A DNA stretch of 64,000 nucleotides from Stenotrophomonas sp. ESTM1D_MKCIP4_1 (GTDB lineage: Bacteria; Pseudomonadota; Gammaproteobacteria; Xanthomonadales; Xanthomonadaceae). Positions 45,064 through 55,806 of the stretch are shown here, in pieces. The notes below the pieces were generated by a model. It ran no database searches and was not told the DNA's origin. It saw nothing but the letters and a program-made list of their open reading frames with translations. The translations under genes and the position numbers were made by a program. Each line of letters begins with the position of its first letter. Position 1 is the stretch's first letter. The stretch lies in the NCBI RefSeq assembly GCF_003086895.1, contig NZ_CP026004.1, positions 1,400,731-1,464,730 of the forward strand, given 5' to 3'.

Positions 45064-47018
45064 TCGCGGGCCAGGGCCTCCACCGGGTCGAGCTGGGCGG
45101 CATTGCGTGCGGGGAGGAAACCAAATGCCACGCCGATCAGGGTCGAGCAGGCGAACGCGGCAATGATGGAAGCGGTCGAGAACACCACCTGGAAGTTGCT
45201 GGAGAAATGGCCGATCAACACGCCCAGCAGCAGGGCCAGGCCGATGCCCAGAACGCCGCCGATCAGGCACACCAGCACCGCTTCGATCAGGAACTGCTGG
45301 CGGATGTCGCTCTGCCGCGCACCCACGGCCATGCGCACGCCGATCTCACGGGTACGTTCGGTCACCGACACCAGCATGATGTTCATCACGCCGATGCCAC
45401 CGACCAGCAGGGCAATGGCGGCGATGGCACCGATCAGCAGGGTCATCGTGCGGGTGGTCTGTTCGATGGTCTCGCGGATCTCGGCGCTGTTGCTGAGGAA
45501 GAAATCCTCGGTGCCGTGGCGCAGGGTCAGCAGCCGGGTGATCGCTTCCTGCGCCGCATCCATCGGCGTTTCATCGTTGACGCGCACTGTGATGCTGGAC
45601 ACGTAGCGCTGCCCGAGCATGCGCGACATCACCGTGGTGTAGGGCACGAACACGCCCAGGCTGGTGCTGCCGCCGAAACCGAAGCTCTGTTTCTTGGCCA
45701 CGCCGACCACGCGCACCGGCACGTTGCCGAGCAGGATCACCTGGCCGATCGGATCACTGTCCGGGAAGAACTGGGTCTTCGTGTTCTCGTCGATCACCGC
45801 TTCCTGGGCCAGGCCACGGATCGCATCGCTGTCGAAGAAGCTGCCGCTGAGCAGGGTCACGCCTTTCACCCGGAAATACTGCTCGCCCACGCCACTGATC
45901 TGCGCGGTGGCCGACTGGTTGCGGTAGCGCGCGGTGACCGAGGTCGACACGCTGGGCGTGGCGCTGTCCACGTAGCTCTGCAGCGCCAGTGCATCGGCGT
46001 CGCTGGCCTTGAGCGTCTGCACGCGTGCCGAGCGCATGTCACCGAAACCGCGGCCGGGATAGACATCGATGGTGTTGGTGCCCAGGGCGCTGATGTTCTG
46101 CAGGATCTGCTGCTGCGAGCCATTGCCCAGGGCGACCACCGACACCACCGAGGCGATGCCGATGATGATGCCGAGCATGGTGAGGAAGGTGCGCAGGCGG
46201 TGCGCGTTCATCGCCAGCAGGGCCATCCGGAACGCTTCGGTGAAGCGGTCGCGGGCTGCCCGCCAGCTGCTGCCATGGGCGACGTCGGTGCTGGGCTGGC
46301 GCTGCGCACGGTAGTCCGGCGCCTTCGGATTGGCACGGTCGGCGATGATCTCGCCATCGCGGATCTCGATGATGCGCTGGGCGTGTTCGGCCACGCTCAT
46401 GTCGTGGGTGACGATGATGATGGTGTGGCCTTCGGCATGCAGCTCGCCGAGGATGGCCATCACTTCCTCACCGGATTTCGTGTCCAGCGCGCCGGTCGGT
46501 TCGTCGGCCAGGATCACCTCGCCGCCGTTCATCAGGGCACGGGCGATCGACACGCGCTGCTGCTGGCCGCCGGAGAGCTGGCCCGGCTTGTGGTGCATGC
46601 GGTCGTGCAGGCCCAGCCGCTGCAGCAGCTGCTCGGCGCGCGCGTTGCGGGTCGGGCCGGGGCTGCCGGCATACACCGCCGGTACTTCCACGTTGCCGCG
46701 CGCATCGAGGTCGCCCAGCAGGTGGTAGCGCTGGAAGATGAAGCCGAAATGTCCGCGGCGCAGTTCGGCCAGCTCGTCCGGCTCCATCTTCCCGGTCTCG
46801 CGGCCGGCCACCTGGTAGCTGCCGCGCGTCGGGCGGTCCAGGCAGCCCAGGATGTTCATCAGCGTGGACTTGCCCGAACCGGACTGGCCGACGATGGCCA
46901 CCATTTCACCGGCGTGGATGTCCAGGTTGACGTCGCGCAGCACGGCGATGACATCGTCGCCGGCCGGGAATTCGCGGCGCAGGTCGCGCAGGCGCAGCAG
47001 GGGCGCCTTCGTGCTCAT
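45060..47018 (-). CDS. macB: Macrolide-type ABC exporter MacB (fused ATPase-permease)
   Basis: MacB is a type VII ABC transporter that powers export of substrates from the periplasm through MacA and an outer-membrane channel. The 652 residues hold an N-terminal ATPase (Walker [10 protein letters not shown] near residue 47, signature [13 protein letters not shown], Walker [13 protein letters not shown]) and then a membrane segment near 275, a large periplasmic domain, and three C-terminal membrane segments. It overlaps macA and macC by four bases each, which implies coupled translation. Confidence 0.95.
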   Translation of the reverse strand: MSTKAPLLRLRDLRREFPAGDDVIAVLRDVNLDIHAGEMVAIVGQSGSGKSTLMNILGCLDRPTRGSYQVAGRETGKMEPDELAELRRGHFGFIFQRYHLLGDLDARGNVEVPAVYAGSPGPTRNARAEQLLQRLGLHDRMHHKPGQLSGGQQQRVSIARALMNGGEVILADEPTGALDTKSGEEVMAILGELHAEGHTIIIVTHDMSVAEHAQRIIEIRDGEIIADRANPKAPDYRAQRQPSTDVAHGSSWRAARDRFTEAFRMALLAMNAHRLRTFLTMLGIIIGIASVVSVVALGNGSQQQILQNISALGTNTIDVYPGRGFGDMRSARVQTLKASDADALALQSYVDSATPSVSTSVTARYRNQSATAQISGVGEQYFRVKGVTLLSGSFFDSDAIRGLAQEAVIDENTKTQFFPDSDPIGQVILLGNVPVRVVGVAKKQSFGFGGSTSLGVFVPYTTVMSRMLGQRYVSSITVRVNDETPMDAAQEAITRLLTLRHGTEDFFLSNSAEIRETIEQTTRTMTLLIGAIAAIALLVGGIGVMNIMLVSVTERTREIGVRMAVGARQSDIRQQFLIEAVLVCLIGGVLGIGLALLLGVLIGHFSSNFQVVFSTASIIAAFACSTLIGVAFGFLPARNAAQLDPVEALARE

Positions 47019-48262
47019 CGGCGCGGGCCCATGCCACCGGGCGGGCCCATCCGCATTGCGCCACTGCCGCGGTTGCCGGTGCCGCTGCTGGCGGCTGCCG
47101 CGCCGCCTTCGCCGACCACCACGCGGTCGCCTTCCTTCAGCCCGGACACGATCTGCGCGGAGGCCCCGTTGTTGATGCCGACCTTGACCTTGCGCGGCTG
47201 TGGCTGGCCCTGTTCGTCGACCACGCGCACCACGCGCTCGCCGTCACGGGTCTTCGGGCCCAGCGCCACCGCCGGCACCAGCAGCACGCCCTTGGCCTGC
47301 TGCAAGAGCACCGACACCTGCGCGGTCATGTCGATGCGCAGGGTGCCATCGGGGTTTTCCACGTCGAACAGGGCGTTGTAGTACACCGCGCTGCTGGAGC
47401 TGGAGCTGGAGGAACTGCTGGAGCTGGACGAGCTTTCATTGGCGATGGACGACGGCGCCGGATTGATCTGGCGCAGCGTGGCGTGGTACTTGCGGTCCGG
47501 GTCGCCCAGGGTGGTGAAGTACACCGGCATGCCGGCCTTGATCTTGACCACGTCGGCCTCGGACACCTCGGCATTGACGGTCACTACGTCCAGCCGCGCC
47601 AGCATGACGATGGTCGGCGCGGTCTGGTTGGCATTGACCGTACGGCCTTCTTCGGCCACCACCGCCACCACGGTGCCGTCCATCGGCGCGGTGATGCGGG
47701 TGTAGGCCAGGTTGGCACGGGCGGTGCCGAGTTCGGTTTCGCGGCCCTTGATCTGCGCTTCGTACGACTGCAGCTGGGCACGGGCCGTCTTCAGCGTGGC
47801 CTCGGCGGCATCGTATTCCTGGCGCGAGGTGGCCTCGGCGGCCAGCATTTCCTTCTGCCGGGCGAAATCCAGTTCGGCCTGGCGCAGGCTGGCCTGCTGC
47901 ACGGCCCGCTGGGCGATGACCTGGTCCAGCGAGGCCTGCGCGTTGAGCACCTGGTTCTGCTGGGTGGTGGCGTCGATCTCGGCGATCAGGTCGCCTTCCT
48001 TCACCGTATCGCCCAGCTGCACCTTCAGCGATTTGATCTGGCCGGAGGCCTGCGCACCGACGCTCACCAGCTTGTAGGCATCGATCACGCCGGTGGCTTC
48101 CACCGTCTGTTCGATGTCGCCGCGGCTGACCGGGGTGGTGGCCAGGGCCGGTGCGGCGGGCTTGCGCAGCAGCCACCAGGCTACGGCTGCAGCGATCACG
48201 ACAAGCAGGACGATCAGGATCAGGCGGCCCCGGCGGGACGCGGGCAACAGGCGGGAGATCAC
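47015..48262 (-). CDS. macA: Periplasmic adaptor protein MacA with a poly-serine insert
   Basis: MacA is the membrane-fusion partner of MacB. The 415-residue protein has an N-terminal membrane segment (residues 12-31), two lipoyl half-motifs ([16 protein letters not shown]), a long coiled-coil hairpin (residues 95-180), and a beta-barrel domain. Near residue 280 the barrel region contains an uninterrupted run of 15 Ser after ANE, encoded by mixed AGC, TCC, TCG and AGT codons, which is not part of E. coli MacA. The C terminus is Gly/Met-rich. It is first in macABC and divergent from macRS. Confidence 0.93.
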   Translation of the reverse strand: MISRLLPASRRGRLILIVLLVVIAAAVAWWLLRKPAAPALATTPVSRGDIEQTVEATGVIDAYKLVSVGAQASGQIKSLKVQLGDTVKEGDLIAEIDATTQQNQVLNAQASLDQVIAQRAVQQASLRQAELDFARQKEMLAAEATSRQEYDAAEATLKTARAQLQSYEAQIKGRETELGTARANLAYTRITAPMDGTVVAVVAEEGRTVNANQTAPTIVMLARLDVVTVNAEVSEADVVKIKAGMPVYFTTLGDPDRKYHATLRQINPAPSSIANESSSSSSSSSSSSSSSAVYYNALFDVENPDGTLRIDMTAQVSVLLQQAKGVLLVPAVALGPKTRDGERVVRVVDEQGQPQPRKVKVGINNGASAQIVSGLKEGDRVVVGEGGAAAASSGTGNRGSGAMRMGPPGGMGPRR

Positions 48263-48467
48263 GTGGTGGCTTCACTCAGGCAGGCCGCCGCAGCGGCATT
48301 GGCAGGCATTGTGAAGATCGGGCGCAGGGCGGCTCAATCCTCGGGGTGTGTCTGTATGTAACACTGTCGGCCAAAACGCGTAACCCCAGGTATCCGGCCC
48401 CGCCGCCGATACAGTGGTACGCACTGGACAGGATGCGGTTCAGCTCCCGACACGGGAAAATCGCGAC
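48263..48467. promoter_or_regulatory. Divergent promoter region of macABC and macRS
   Basis: This 205-bp gap must carry promoters for both operons. No clear inverted repeat or direct repeat for the response regulator is visible; 48340-48370 is the most AT-rich part. Confidence 0.35.
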
Positions 48468-49196
48468 ATGGAGACCGAAAACCCGATGCATCGCCTGTTG
48501 ATCGTCGATGACGACAATGACATCCGCACCCTGCTGGCCGAACAGCTGGGTCGCGCCGGCTATCTGGTCAGCACCGCGGCCGATGGCACCAGCATGCGGC
48601 AGCTGCTGGAACGCGAACACGTGGACCTGATCGTGCTCGACCTCAACCTGCCGCGCGAAGATGGCCTGACCCTGTGCCGCGACCTGCGCGCGCGCTCGAA
48701 CACCCCGGTGATCATGCTGACCGCGCGTGCCGAGCCGATCGACCGCGTGCTGGGCCTGGAAATGGGCGCCGACGACTACCTGGCCAAGCCGTTCGAGCCG
48801 CGCGAGCTGCTGGCGCGCATCCGCAACGTCCTGCGCCGGACCGAAGCCCTGCCGGCCAACCTGGAGCCGCTGGCGGTGCGCCGCGCACGCTTCTCGCGCT
48901 GGATCTTCGACCTTGAGCACCGCCACCTGGTGGATCCGGATGGCCGCGTGGTGGTGCTGTCCGGCGCCGAGTTCCGCCTGCTGCGGGTGTTCATCGCCCA
49001 TGCCAACAAGGTGCTCTCGCGTGAGCAGCTGGTCGCGCTCAGCAGCGGCCGCAACTACGAGGCGCAGGACCGCGCGATCGACCTGCAGGTCAGCCGGCTG
49101 CGCAACAAGCTGGCCGACGATGGCGGGCCCGATGGCCTGATCAAGACCGTGCGCAACGAAGGCTATGTGCTGGCCTCGGCCGTCAACCTGGAATAA
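48468..49196 (+). CDS. macR: OmpR-family response regulator next to the Mac pump
   Basis: The 242-residue protein has a receiver domain with DDDN (acidic pocket), phosphorylation Asp in LIVLDLNLP, Thr in MLTARAE and Lys in LAKPF, then a winged-helix output domain with RAIDLQVSRLRNKL and RNEGYVL. The start is uncertain: ATG 48468 (METENPMHR) or 48486 (MHRLLIV). The divergent placement next to macABC matches the MacRS pair described for S. maltophilia; control of the pump is plausible but not shown by the sequence. Confidence 0.9.
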   Translation: METENPMHRLLIVDDDNDIRTLLAEQLGRAGYLVSTAADGTSMRQLLEREHVDLIVLDLNLPREDGLTLCRDLRARSNTPVIMLTARAEPIDRVLGLEMGADDYLAKPFEPRELLARIRNVLRRTEALPANLEPLAVRRARFSRWIFDLEHRHLVDPDGRVVVLSGAEFRLLRVFIAHANKVLSREQLVALSSGRNYEAQDRAIDLQVSRLRNKLADDGGPDGLIKTVRNEGYVLASAVNLE

Positions 49197-49202
49197 GCCG
49201 TG

Positions 49203-50600
49203 ATGAAGCGCCTGCGCCACTTCCTGTCCTCGATGGTGGGGCGCCTGTTCGTGATCCTGCTGCTGGGCATGTCGGTGGCCGCGATCGGTGCGACCCTGCT
49301 GGCCACCTCCAAGCGCCAGCAGGATTTCGAGCGGCAGAACCTCAACCGCGTCGCCGATCGCCTGCAGGGTTACGTCAACATGCTGGACGGCAACCCGGAG
49401 CTGCGTGAGCGGTTGCTGGAAACCGGCGGCCCCAGCGTGCGTGCGCTGCAGCCCGGCGCACGCCTGGGCCGTGAAGACACCGCGCTGATGGAAGTGCTGG
49501 ATGACCGCCCGGGACCGGTATCGCGCGCCCACGTGCACTTCACCTCGTTCCGCTCGTGCATTCCCAAGCTTCAGGAACTGCTGCCGCCACCGCCGCCGGG
49601 CAACCGACGGCCTCCGCGCGAACGCGATCCGTCCTTCATCCCGCCCAAGTGCCGGGCCGTGGATGTGGTGCTCAGTGATGGGACGACGCTGAAGCTGGCG
49701 CTGGATTCGCCCGCGGTGGCGCACAACGGCATCCTTGCGGTGGATCCCCTGTTCCTGACGATGCTGGTGCTGGCCATTGCCGTGCTGGCTTACACGGTGT
49801 CGCGCATAGCCAGCGCGCCGCTGCAGGAGCTCGCGTCGGCGGCCGAGGAGCTGGGCGATGACCTGCAGCGTGCCCCGTTGCCGCTGCGTGGCCCGCGCGA
49901 AGTGCAGCGTGCGGCCGAAGCGTTCAACGCCATGCAGCAGCGGCTGCAGCGGCATCTTGCCGAACGCACGCAGATGCTGGCGGCCATCACCCACGATCTG
50001 CAGACCCCGCTGACCCGGCTGCGGCTGCGCCTGGAGAACGTCACCGACGAGCTGCTGCGTGAGCGCCTGATCGGTGATCTGGCGGCGATGCAGGCGCTGG
50101 TGCGCGAAGGCCTGGAACTGGCGCGCAGCGCCGAGAGCGCCGAACAGCGTGCCGCGCTGGATCTGGATTCGCTGCTGGAAAGCATCGTGGAGGACACGGC
50201 CGAGGCCGGCGCCGACGTGGCCTTTGAAGGCGGCAGTGGCGCGGTGCTGATGCTGCGGCCCCTGGCCATGCATCGCCTGTTCTCCAACCTGGTGGACAAC
50301 GCCGTGATGTACGCCGAGCGCGTGCGGGTTCGGGTGGACCGCAGCGGCGGCGCGATCACCGTGGTCGTGGCCGACGACGGTCCGGGCCTGGCCGATGACC
50401 AGCTTGAAGCGGTCTTTGACCCGTTCGTACGGGTTGAAACGTCACGCTCGCGGCAGACCGGCGGTGCGGGCCTGGGCCTGACCATCGCCCGCGCGCTAGC
50501 GGAGAAGGACGGCGCGCGGCTGTGGCTGCGCAACCGCCCCGAGGGGGGACTGGAAGCGGTGGTGCAGTGGCCGGCCGGAACCCCGGTCGCCGCGCGCTGA
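49203..50600 (+). CDS. macS: Sensor histidine kinase paired with MacR
   Basis: The 465-residue protein has two membrane segments (about 15-35 and 180-200) around a periplasmic domain with a proline-rich loop (PPPPPGNRRPP), then HAMP and the H-box AITHDLQTPLTRLRLRLE with phospho-His. The ATP-binding part has N-box NLVDNAVMY, G1 VADDGPGLADD and G2 GGAGLGLTIARAL. The start is the ATG at 49203; a GTG directly before it is possible. It follows macR by six bases and ends before two hairpin repeats. Confidence 0.92.
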   Translation: MKRLRHFLSSMVGRLFVILLLGMSVAAIGATLLATSKRQQDFERQNLNRVADRLQGYVNMLDGNPELRERLLETGGPSVRALQPGARLGREDTALMEVLDDRPGPVSRAHVHFTSFRSCIPKLQELLPPPPPGNRRPPRERDPSFIPPKCRAVDVVLSDGTTLKLALDSPAVAHNGILAVDPLFLTMLVLAIAVLAYTVSRIASAPLQELASAAEELGDDLQRAPLPLRGPREVQRAAEAFNAMQQRLQRHLAERTQMLAAITHDLQTPLTRLRLRLENVTDELLRERLIGDLAAMQALVREGLELARSAESAEQRAALDLDSLLESIVEDTAEAGADVAFEGGSGAVLMLRPLAMHRLFSNLVDNAVMYAERVRVRVDRSGGAITVVVADDGPGLADDQLEAVFDPFVRVETSRSRQTGGAGLGLTIARALAEKDGARLWLRNRPEGGLEAVVQWPAGTPVAAR

Positions 50601-50620
50601 GTCGGGCGTCCGGATGGCTG

Positions 50621-50699
50621 GGGGTCAGAGCCCTCTGCGTGCGCAGAGGGATCCGACCCGGGGTCAGATCCCTTCCGCCGCAGGCGGCAGGGCTCTGAC
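50621..50699. repeat. Two adjacent GGGGTC-type hairpins after macS
   Basis: The first (50621-50659) has inner arms CCCTCTGC/GCAGAGGG; the second (50660-50699) has inner arms CCTTCCGCC/GGCGG. Outer blocks are GGGTCAGA(G/T)CCC-like. The 294-bp gap from 50601 to 50894 otherwise holds the upstream region of the next gene. Confidence 0.75.
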
Positions 50700-50894
50700 G
50701 CCGCTTCACGCCCCGGTTTTCACGCCACGGTGACGCGGGGAGGGGTGTTTGCCCTATCATTCGCCCCATCTCCCCACAGTTTCCGCGATGAGCCAGCCTG
50801 TTCGCGCCGGCGCGAGGCCCCGTGCCGCCCGGCTGTTCCTGTTCCTGCCTGTTGCCGTACGCGGCAACCGCACCTGGCCGCCGCCGTTGCAGTA

Positions 50895-53800
50895 ATGGGC
50901 GGGCAGGGGGCTGGCAGGCGCCTGGCGGGGCGCCACCCGGAACACGGCATCGGTCGCCTGCTGCGGCTCGGCGTGCTGTGGCTGTGGCTGCTGCTGGCTG
51001 CGCCGCTGGCCGCGCAGACCATCGCGCCTCCCCTGCGCGATTACGCCATCGACGTGTGGACCTCGCGCAACGGCCTGCCGCACAACTCGCTGCGCGACAT
51101 CGCCCAGACCCCGGAGGGCCACCTGTGGTTCGCCACCTGGGAAGGCCTGGTGCGCTACAACGGCCTGGATTTCACCGTGTTCGACCGCAGCACGCGTCCC
51201 GGGCTGCGCGACAACGGCATCGGTGCACTGCTGGTCGATCGCCAGGGTGGCCTGTGGATCAGTGATTCGCGCGGCAACGTGACCTACCGCAGCGCCGATG
51301 GCCAGTGGCGGGTCTGGGAACACCAGGCCAACACCCCGGAAGTGCTGATCCAGTCGATGCAGATGGACAGCCAGGGCCGCCTGTGGCTGCTCTACGAAGG
51401 CAAGGGCATTGCCTACCTGACCCCTGAAACCGGCGTGGTCTACGAGCCACCGCCGCCGGATCTGCCGCTGGCGATGAGTTTCACCAAGCTGATGGTCGAT
51501 GCCCAGGACCGGGTCTGGATCGGCACCCTCGACGGGCTGGTCCTGCGCGACAACGACGGCCAGCTCAAGCGCGCGCCAGCCGAATGGGGCGTCGGCAAGG
51601 GCCTGACCTGGCCTTACCGCGCACCCGATGGCGCGTTGTGGATCGTCGCCGGCGAGCGCCTGTATAGGGTCGAGGATGACCGCCTGGTGCTGGTCCACAG
51701 CCTGCCCGGGCAGCTGCACATGACCGCGATGCTGCAGGACCGCCATGGTGATCTGTGGCTGGGTACCGAGAACCAGGGCCTGCTGCGCATTTCCAGCCAC
51801 GGACTGGAGCGCCTTCCGGCCGGCCTGAACCTGCCCGGTGGCCGGGTGGTCAGCCTGCGCGAGGACGCCGAGGGCAGCATCTGGGTAGGCGCCAATGGCG
51901 GGCTGTACCGCCTGCGCGAAACGCTGTTCAGCAGCTACACCGAACGCGATGGGCTGAGCGGTGATTACGTGCGCACCGTATTCGAGGACCGCGACCGGAA
52001 GCTGTGGGTGGGCAGCGCCAGTGGCCTGGACCAGCAGACCGCGGACGGCCGCTTCCGCGCGATGCCACTGCACAACCGCGGTGGCAAGGCGGCGTCGGTG
52101 CTGAGCCTGGCCCAGGGCCCCGATGGCGACCTCTGGGTGGGCACCTTCGGCGACGGCGTCTACCGCCTGCGTGCCGATGGCAGCCTGCGCCACAACTACG
52201 ACGCGGCCGATGGCATGCCCGGCGGCAACATCCGCGCCATCAGCATCGACCCGTCCGGCGTGGTCTGGGCCGGCACGCAGAAGGGCGTGGTGCGGGTCGA
52301 CGGCAACCGGGTCCGGGTGTCGAACGTGCCGGGGATGCCCGATGGCCTGATCACCGCGCTGGAACACGACCACCAGGGCAACCTGTGGATCGGCACCATC
52401 GAAGGCATCCGCGTGCTGCGCGGCGACCATGTGCAGTCCATCGACCTTGCACCGATGGGCGGCGGCCGCAGCGTGTTCGGCTTCCACCAGATCGGTGACG
52501 CCATGTGGATCAGCAGCGACCGCGGCCTGTACCGCTGGTACCACGATCGCCTGTCACGGGTCGGCCTGGAGCAGGGCATGCCGGTCGACGCGGTGTTCCA
52601 GCTGGTGCCCGACCGTTTGGGCAATGTCTGGATCAGCAGCAACCGGGGCGTGCTGCGTACCGACATGGCTACCCTGAATGCCGTGGCTGACGGCCGCGCA
52701 CTGCGGGTGACGGTGGAGCGTTACAACGAGATCGACGGCATGGCCAACGCACAGGCCAATGGCAGTTCCGGGCCGTCGGCGATCCTGCGCCAGGATGGCT
52801 CCTTCTGGGTGGTGACCGCCGGCGGCCTGAGCATGGTGGATCCGCAGCGCCTGCAGCGCTTCCGCGAACGCCCCGCGCCGCCTGCGGCCATCGAGAACGT
52901 GCAGGTCGATGGCGCACAGGTGCATTGGGAAGGGGCCGAGCGCAACCTGATTCCCGGCGGGCGCCGGCTGGCGGTGAGCTTTGTCGGCCTCAGCTACCTG
53001 ATGTCCGACCGCATCCGTTACCGCACGCGCCTGGACGGGCTGGACGCCGGCTGGGTCGAACGCGGCCCGCAGCGCAGCGTCGAGTTCGTGGGGCTGCCGC
53101 CGGGCGATTACACCCTGCACGTGGCTGCCTCGCACCCTGGTGGTGCCTGGGGCCAGCAGGAAGCGGTCTGGAGCTTCACCGTCGAACCGTTCTGGTGGCA
53201 GCGGCACAGCGTGCAGGCGCTGATCGGCCTGCTGCTGCTGGGCGCGCTGGTGGCGCTGTACCGCTTCCTGCTGCAGCAGTACAAGGCAAGCAACCTGCGC
53301 CTGGCGCGGCGCGTGGACGAAGCCACCTTCGACCTTCAGGCCCAGACGGTGCACCTGCAGGCGCTGAACCAGGAGAAGACCGAGCTGGCCGAGCGCCTGG
53401 CGCGGCAGGCCGAAGCCTTCGAGCGGCAGGCCCGCGAAGATGCGCTCACCGGCCTGGCCAACCGCCGTGGCTTCGACGAAACGCTGGCGCGTGACTTCGC
53501 CCGCTCACAGCGCAGTGGTCACCCGTTGAGCCTGGTGGTGCTGGACATCGACCACTTCAAGGACGTCAACGATACCTACAGCCACAGCATCGGCGACCTA
53601 GTACTGAAGGAAGTGGCCGAAGTGATTGCTGCCGCCTGCCGTGATTCCGACCTGCCGGCGCGTACCGGCGGCGAAGAGTTCGCGCTGCTGCTCAATGACA
53701 CGCGCCTGGAAGAAGCGGCGCAGGTCTGCGCGCGCCTGCGCGGCCTGTTCCATGACCATCCGGACTGGGCCGGGGTGAAGGGCCTGCGCGTGACCTTCAG

Positions 53801-53918
53801 TGCGGGGCTGGTGGAACTGGCGGCTGATGATCGCACCCCGGCGCTGCTGTACCAGCGCGCCGACCGTGCGCTGTACCGCGCCAAGAGTGACGGCCGCGAC
53901 CGTACCAGCATCGGGTGA
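50895..53918 (+). CDS. Membrane-bound diguanylate cyclase with a periplasmic two-propeller sensor
   Basis: The 1007-residue protein has a signal or anchor (residues 22-42, LLRLGVLWLWLLLAAPLAAQ). About 650 residues of repeated short blocks such as GLWISDSRGNV, LWFATWEGLVRYN and NLWIGTIEG follow, the Reg_prop beta-propeller repeats of two-component sensor hybrids. A Y_Y_Y-type domain (about 690-770) is followed by a membrane segment near 775-795, a coiled coil and a GGDEF domain. The active loop is ARTGGEEFALLL near residue 925, and an RxxD inhibition site (RDSD) lies five residues before it. It would turn an extracellular signal, possibly a carbohydrate, into cyclic di-GMP. I chose the ATG at 50895; earlier in-frame starts lack a signal sequence. 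Confidence 0.9.
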   Translation: MGGQGAGRRLAGRHPEHGIGRLLRLGVLWLWLLLAAPLAAQTIAPPLRDYAIDVWTSRNGLPHNSLRDIAQTPEGHLWFATWEGLVRYNGLDFTVFDRSTRPGLRDNGIGALLVDRQGGLWISDSRGNVTYRSADGQWRVWEHQANTPEVLIQSMQMDSQGRLWLLYEGKGIAYLTPETGVVYEPPPPDLPLAMSFTKLMVDAQDRVWIGTLDGLVLRDNDGQLKRAPAEWGVGKGLTWPYRAPDGALWIVAGERLYRVEDDRLVLVHSLPGQLHMTAMLQDRHGDLWLGTENQGLLRISSHGLERLPAGLNLPGGRVVSLREDAEGSIWVGANGGLYRLRETLFSSYTERDGLSGDYVRTVFEDRDRKLWVGSASGLDQQTADGRFRAMPLHNRGGKAASVLSLAQGPDGDLWVGTFGDGVYRLRADGSLRHNYDAADGMPGGNIRAISIDPSGVVWAGTQKGVVRVDGNRVRVSNVPGMPDGLITALEHDHQGNLWIGTIEGIRVLRGDHVQSIDLAPMGGGRSVFGFHQIGDAMWISSDRGLYRWYHDRLSRVGLEQGMPVDAVFQLVPDRLGNVWISSNRGVLRTDMATLNAVADGRALRVTVERYNEIDGMANAQANGSSGPSAILRQDGSFWVVTAGGLSMVDPQRLQRFRERPAPPAAIENVQVDGAQVHWEGAERNLIPGGRRLAVSFVGLSYLMSDRIRYRTRLDGLDAGWVERGPQRSVEFVGLPPGDYTLHVAASHPGGAWGQQEAVWSFTVEPFWWQRHSVQALIGLLLLGALVALYRFLLQQYKASNLRLARRVDEATFDLQAQTVHLQALNQEKTELAERLARQAEAFERQAREDALTGLANRRGFDETLARDFARSQRSGHPLSLVVLDIDHFKDVNDTYSHSIGDLVLKEVAEVIAAACRDSDLPARTGGEEFALLLNDTRLEEAAQVCARLRGLFHDHPDWAGVKGLRVTFSAGLVELAADDRTPALLYQRADRALYRAKSDGRDRTSIG

Positions 53919-53970
53919 TGCCCGGTGGGTTGGTGGGTGCGGACCGTGGGTCCGCACTGCGACGGGCATC

Positions 53971-54550
53971 ATCCACGCATGGCGTGGATCTACTGCCGTA
54001 GTAGAGCCACGCCATGCGTGGATGCGGTCACCGCAGTAGATCCACACCATGCGTGGATGCAGTCACCGCAGTAGATCCACGCCATGCGTGGATGCAGTCA
54101 CCGCAGTAGGTCCACGCCATGCGTGGATGCAGTCACCGCAGTAGATCCACACCATGCGTGGATGCAGTCACCGCAGTAGAGCCACGCCATGCGTGGATGC
54201 GGTCACCGCAGTAGATCCACACCATGCGTGGATGCAGTCACCGCAGTAGATCCACGCCATGCGTGGATGCAGTCACCGCAGTAGATCCACGCCATGCGTG
54301 GATGCAGTCACCGCAGTAGATCCACGCCATGCGTGGATGCAGTCACCGCAGTAGATCCACACCATGCGTGGATGCAGTCACCGCAGTAGATCCACGCCAT
54401 GCGTGGATGCAGTCACCGCAGTAGAGCCACGCCATGCGTGGATGCAGTCACCGCAGTAGAGCCACACCATGCGTGGATGCAGTCACCGCAGTAGATCCAC
54501 GCCATGCGTGGATGCAGTCACCGCAGTAGATCCACGCCATGCGTGGATGC
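53971..54550. repeat. 35-bp SMAG-type tandem array, 16 copies
   Basis: An inverted copy (53971-53994) precedes 16 direct units starting at 54001 and spaced by exactly 35 bp to 54526. Each unit is a 25-base palindromic block GTAGATCCACGCCATGCGTG-GATGC plus the constant ten bases AGTCACCGCA or GGTCACCGCA. Only two or three positions vary (GATCC or GAGCC; CACGCC or CACACC). It fills the gap between the convergent diguanylate cyclase and rnt genes. No gene is present between 53919 and 54569. Confidence 0.97.
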
Positions 54551-54569
54551 GGTAGCGCCGATGGTTCGT

Positions 54570-55229
<660 letters not shown>

Positions 55230-55289
55230 CTAGCAGAGCGACCCTGAGCGCCCGGCCACGCCGCGCATGGCCGGGATGCTACGCGGGGC

Positions 55290-55607
55290 TCAGCGATGTG
55301 CCAGCACCACGTCGGCGATCACGCCGGTCGCCACGGCAATCAGCACATAGCGGTTGTCGACCTTGCGCCATTCCTGGCCGCGGGTCGGGGCACGCAGGCC
55401 ATGGTGGCGGTAGTCGCGGACAGGTTCGCCGCGGTGATCGCGGGCAAGCGTGTGGCCGCGGCGGGGCGGATCACGACGGTCGTCGTGGTGATCCTTCTGG
55501 TGGTGATGGTCGTCGCGCCCAGCGGCGCCGTAGGGAGCGGCCATCGCCGGCGAGACGGCGGTGGCCAGCAGGGTCAGCGAGAGGGTGGCGGCAATCAGAC
55601 GCTTCAT
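55290..55607 (-). CDS. RcnB-family periplasmic protein, His-rich
   Basis: The 105-residue protein has a signal peptide ending at SPAMAA, then a charged region with DDHHHQKDHHDDRRD, and a C-terminal RcnB signature (RGQEWRKVDNRYVLIAVATGVIADVVL). RcnB of E. coli acts in nickel and cobalt efflux; most homologues are uncharacterised. The His cluster might bind metal. The ATG at 55605-55607 is preceded by GGAG. Its place after the buf operon could be chance, since a gap and repeats separate them. Confidence 0.85.
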   Translation of the reverse strand: MKRLIAATLSLTLLATAVSPAMAAPYGAAGRDDHHHQKDHHDDRRDPPRRGHTLARDHRGEPVRDYRHHGLRAPTRGQEWRKVDNRYVLIAVATGVIADVVLAHR

Positions 55608-55757
55608 GAGGCAACTCCGGGGGAAGGGCGTGGTCATCGGGGCCACGGATCCAGCATCGGATTTTTTTCATGAATAGGCGATTAAATCGGCCTTCTTGCC
55701 GGTTTCAGTGCGTATCAGCATGTAACGGGCCAGTGCGATGGCCCCGGATCCAGGGGG

Positions 55758-55777
55758 ATGCCAACCTGGGTTGGCAT
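55758..55777. repeat. Short palindrome after the DoxX gene
   Basis: ATGCCAA and TTGGCAT flank CCTGGG, related to the GTCGCCAACC palindromes of the 118-bp array. It lies between the RcnB-like gene promoter region and the DoxX stop. Confidence 0.5.
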
Positions 55778-55806
55778 GCGCAGCAACTGCCCACCAAGCT
55801 TGGCGA

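Noticed and set aside
54001..54550. CRISPR array
   Set aside because: The 35-bp period resembles one, but the ten bases between palindromes are constant, not unique, and no cas gene is near.
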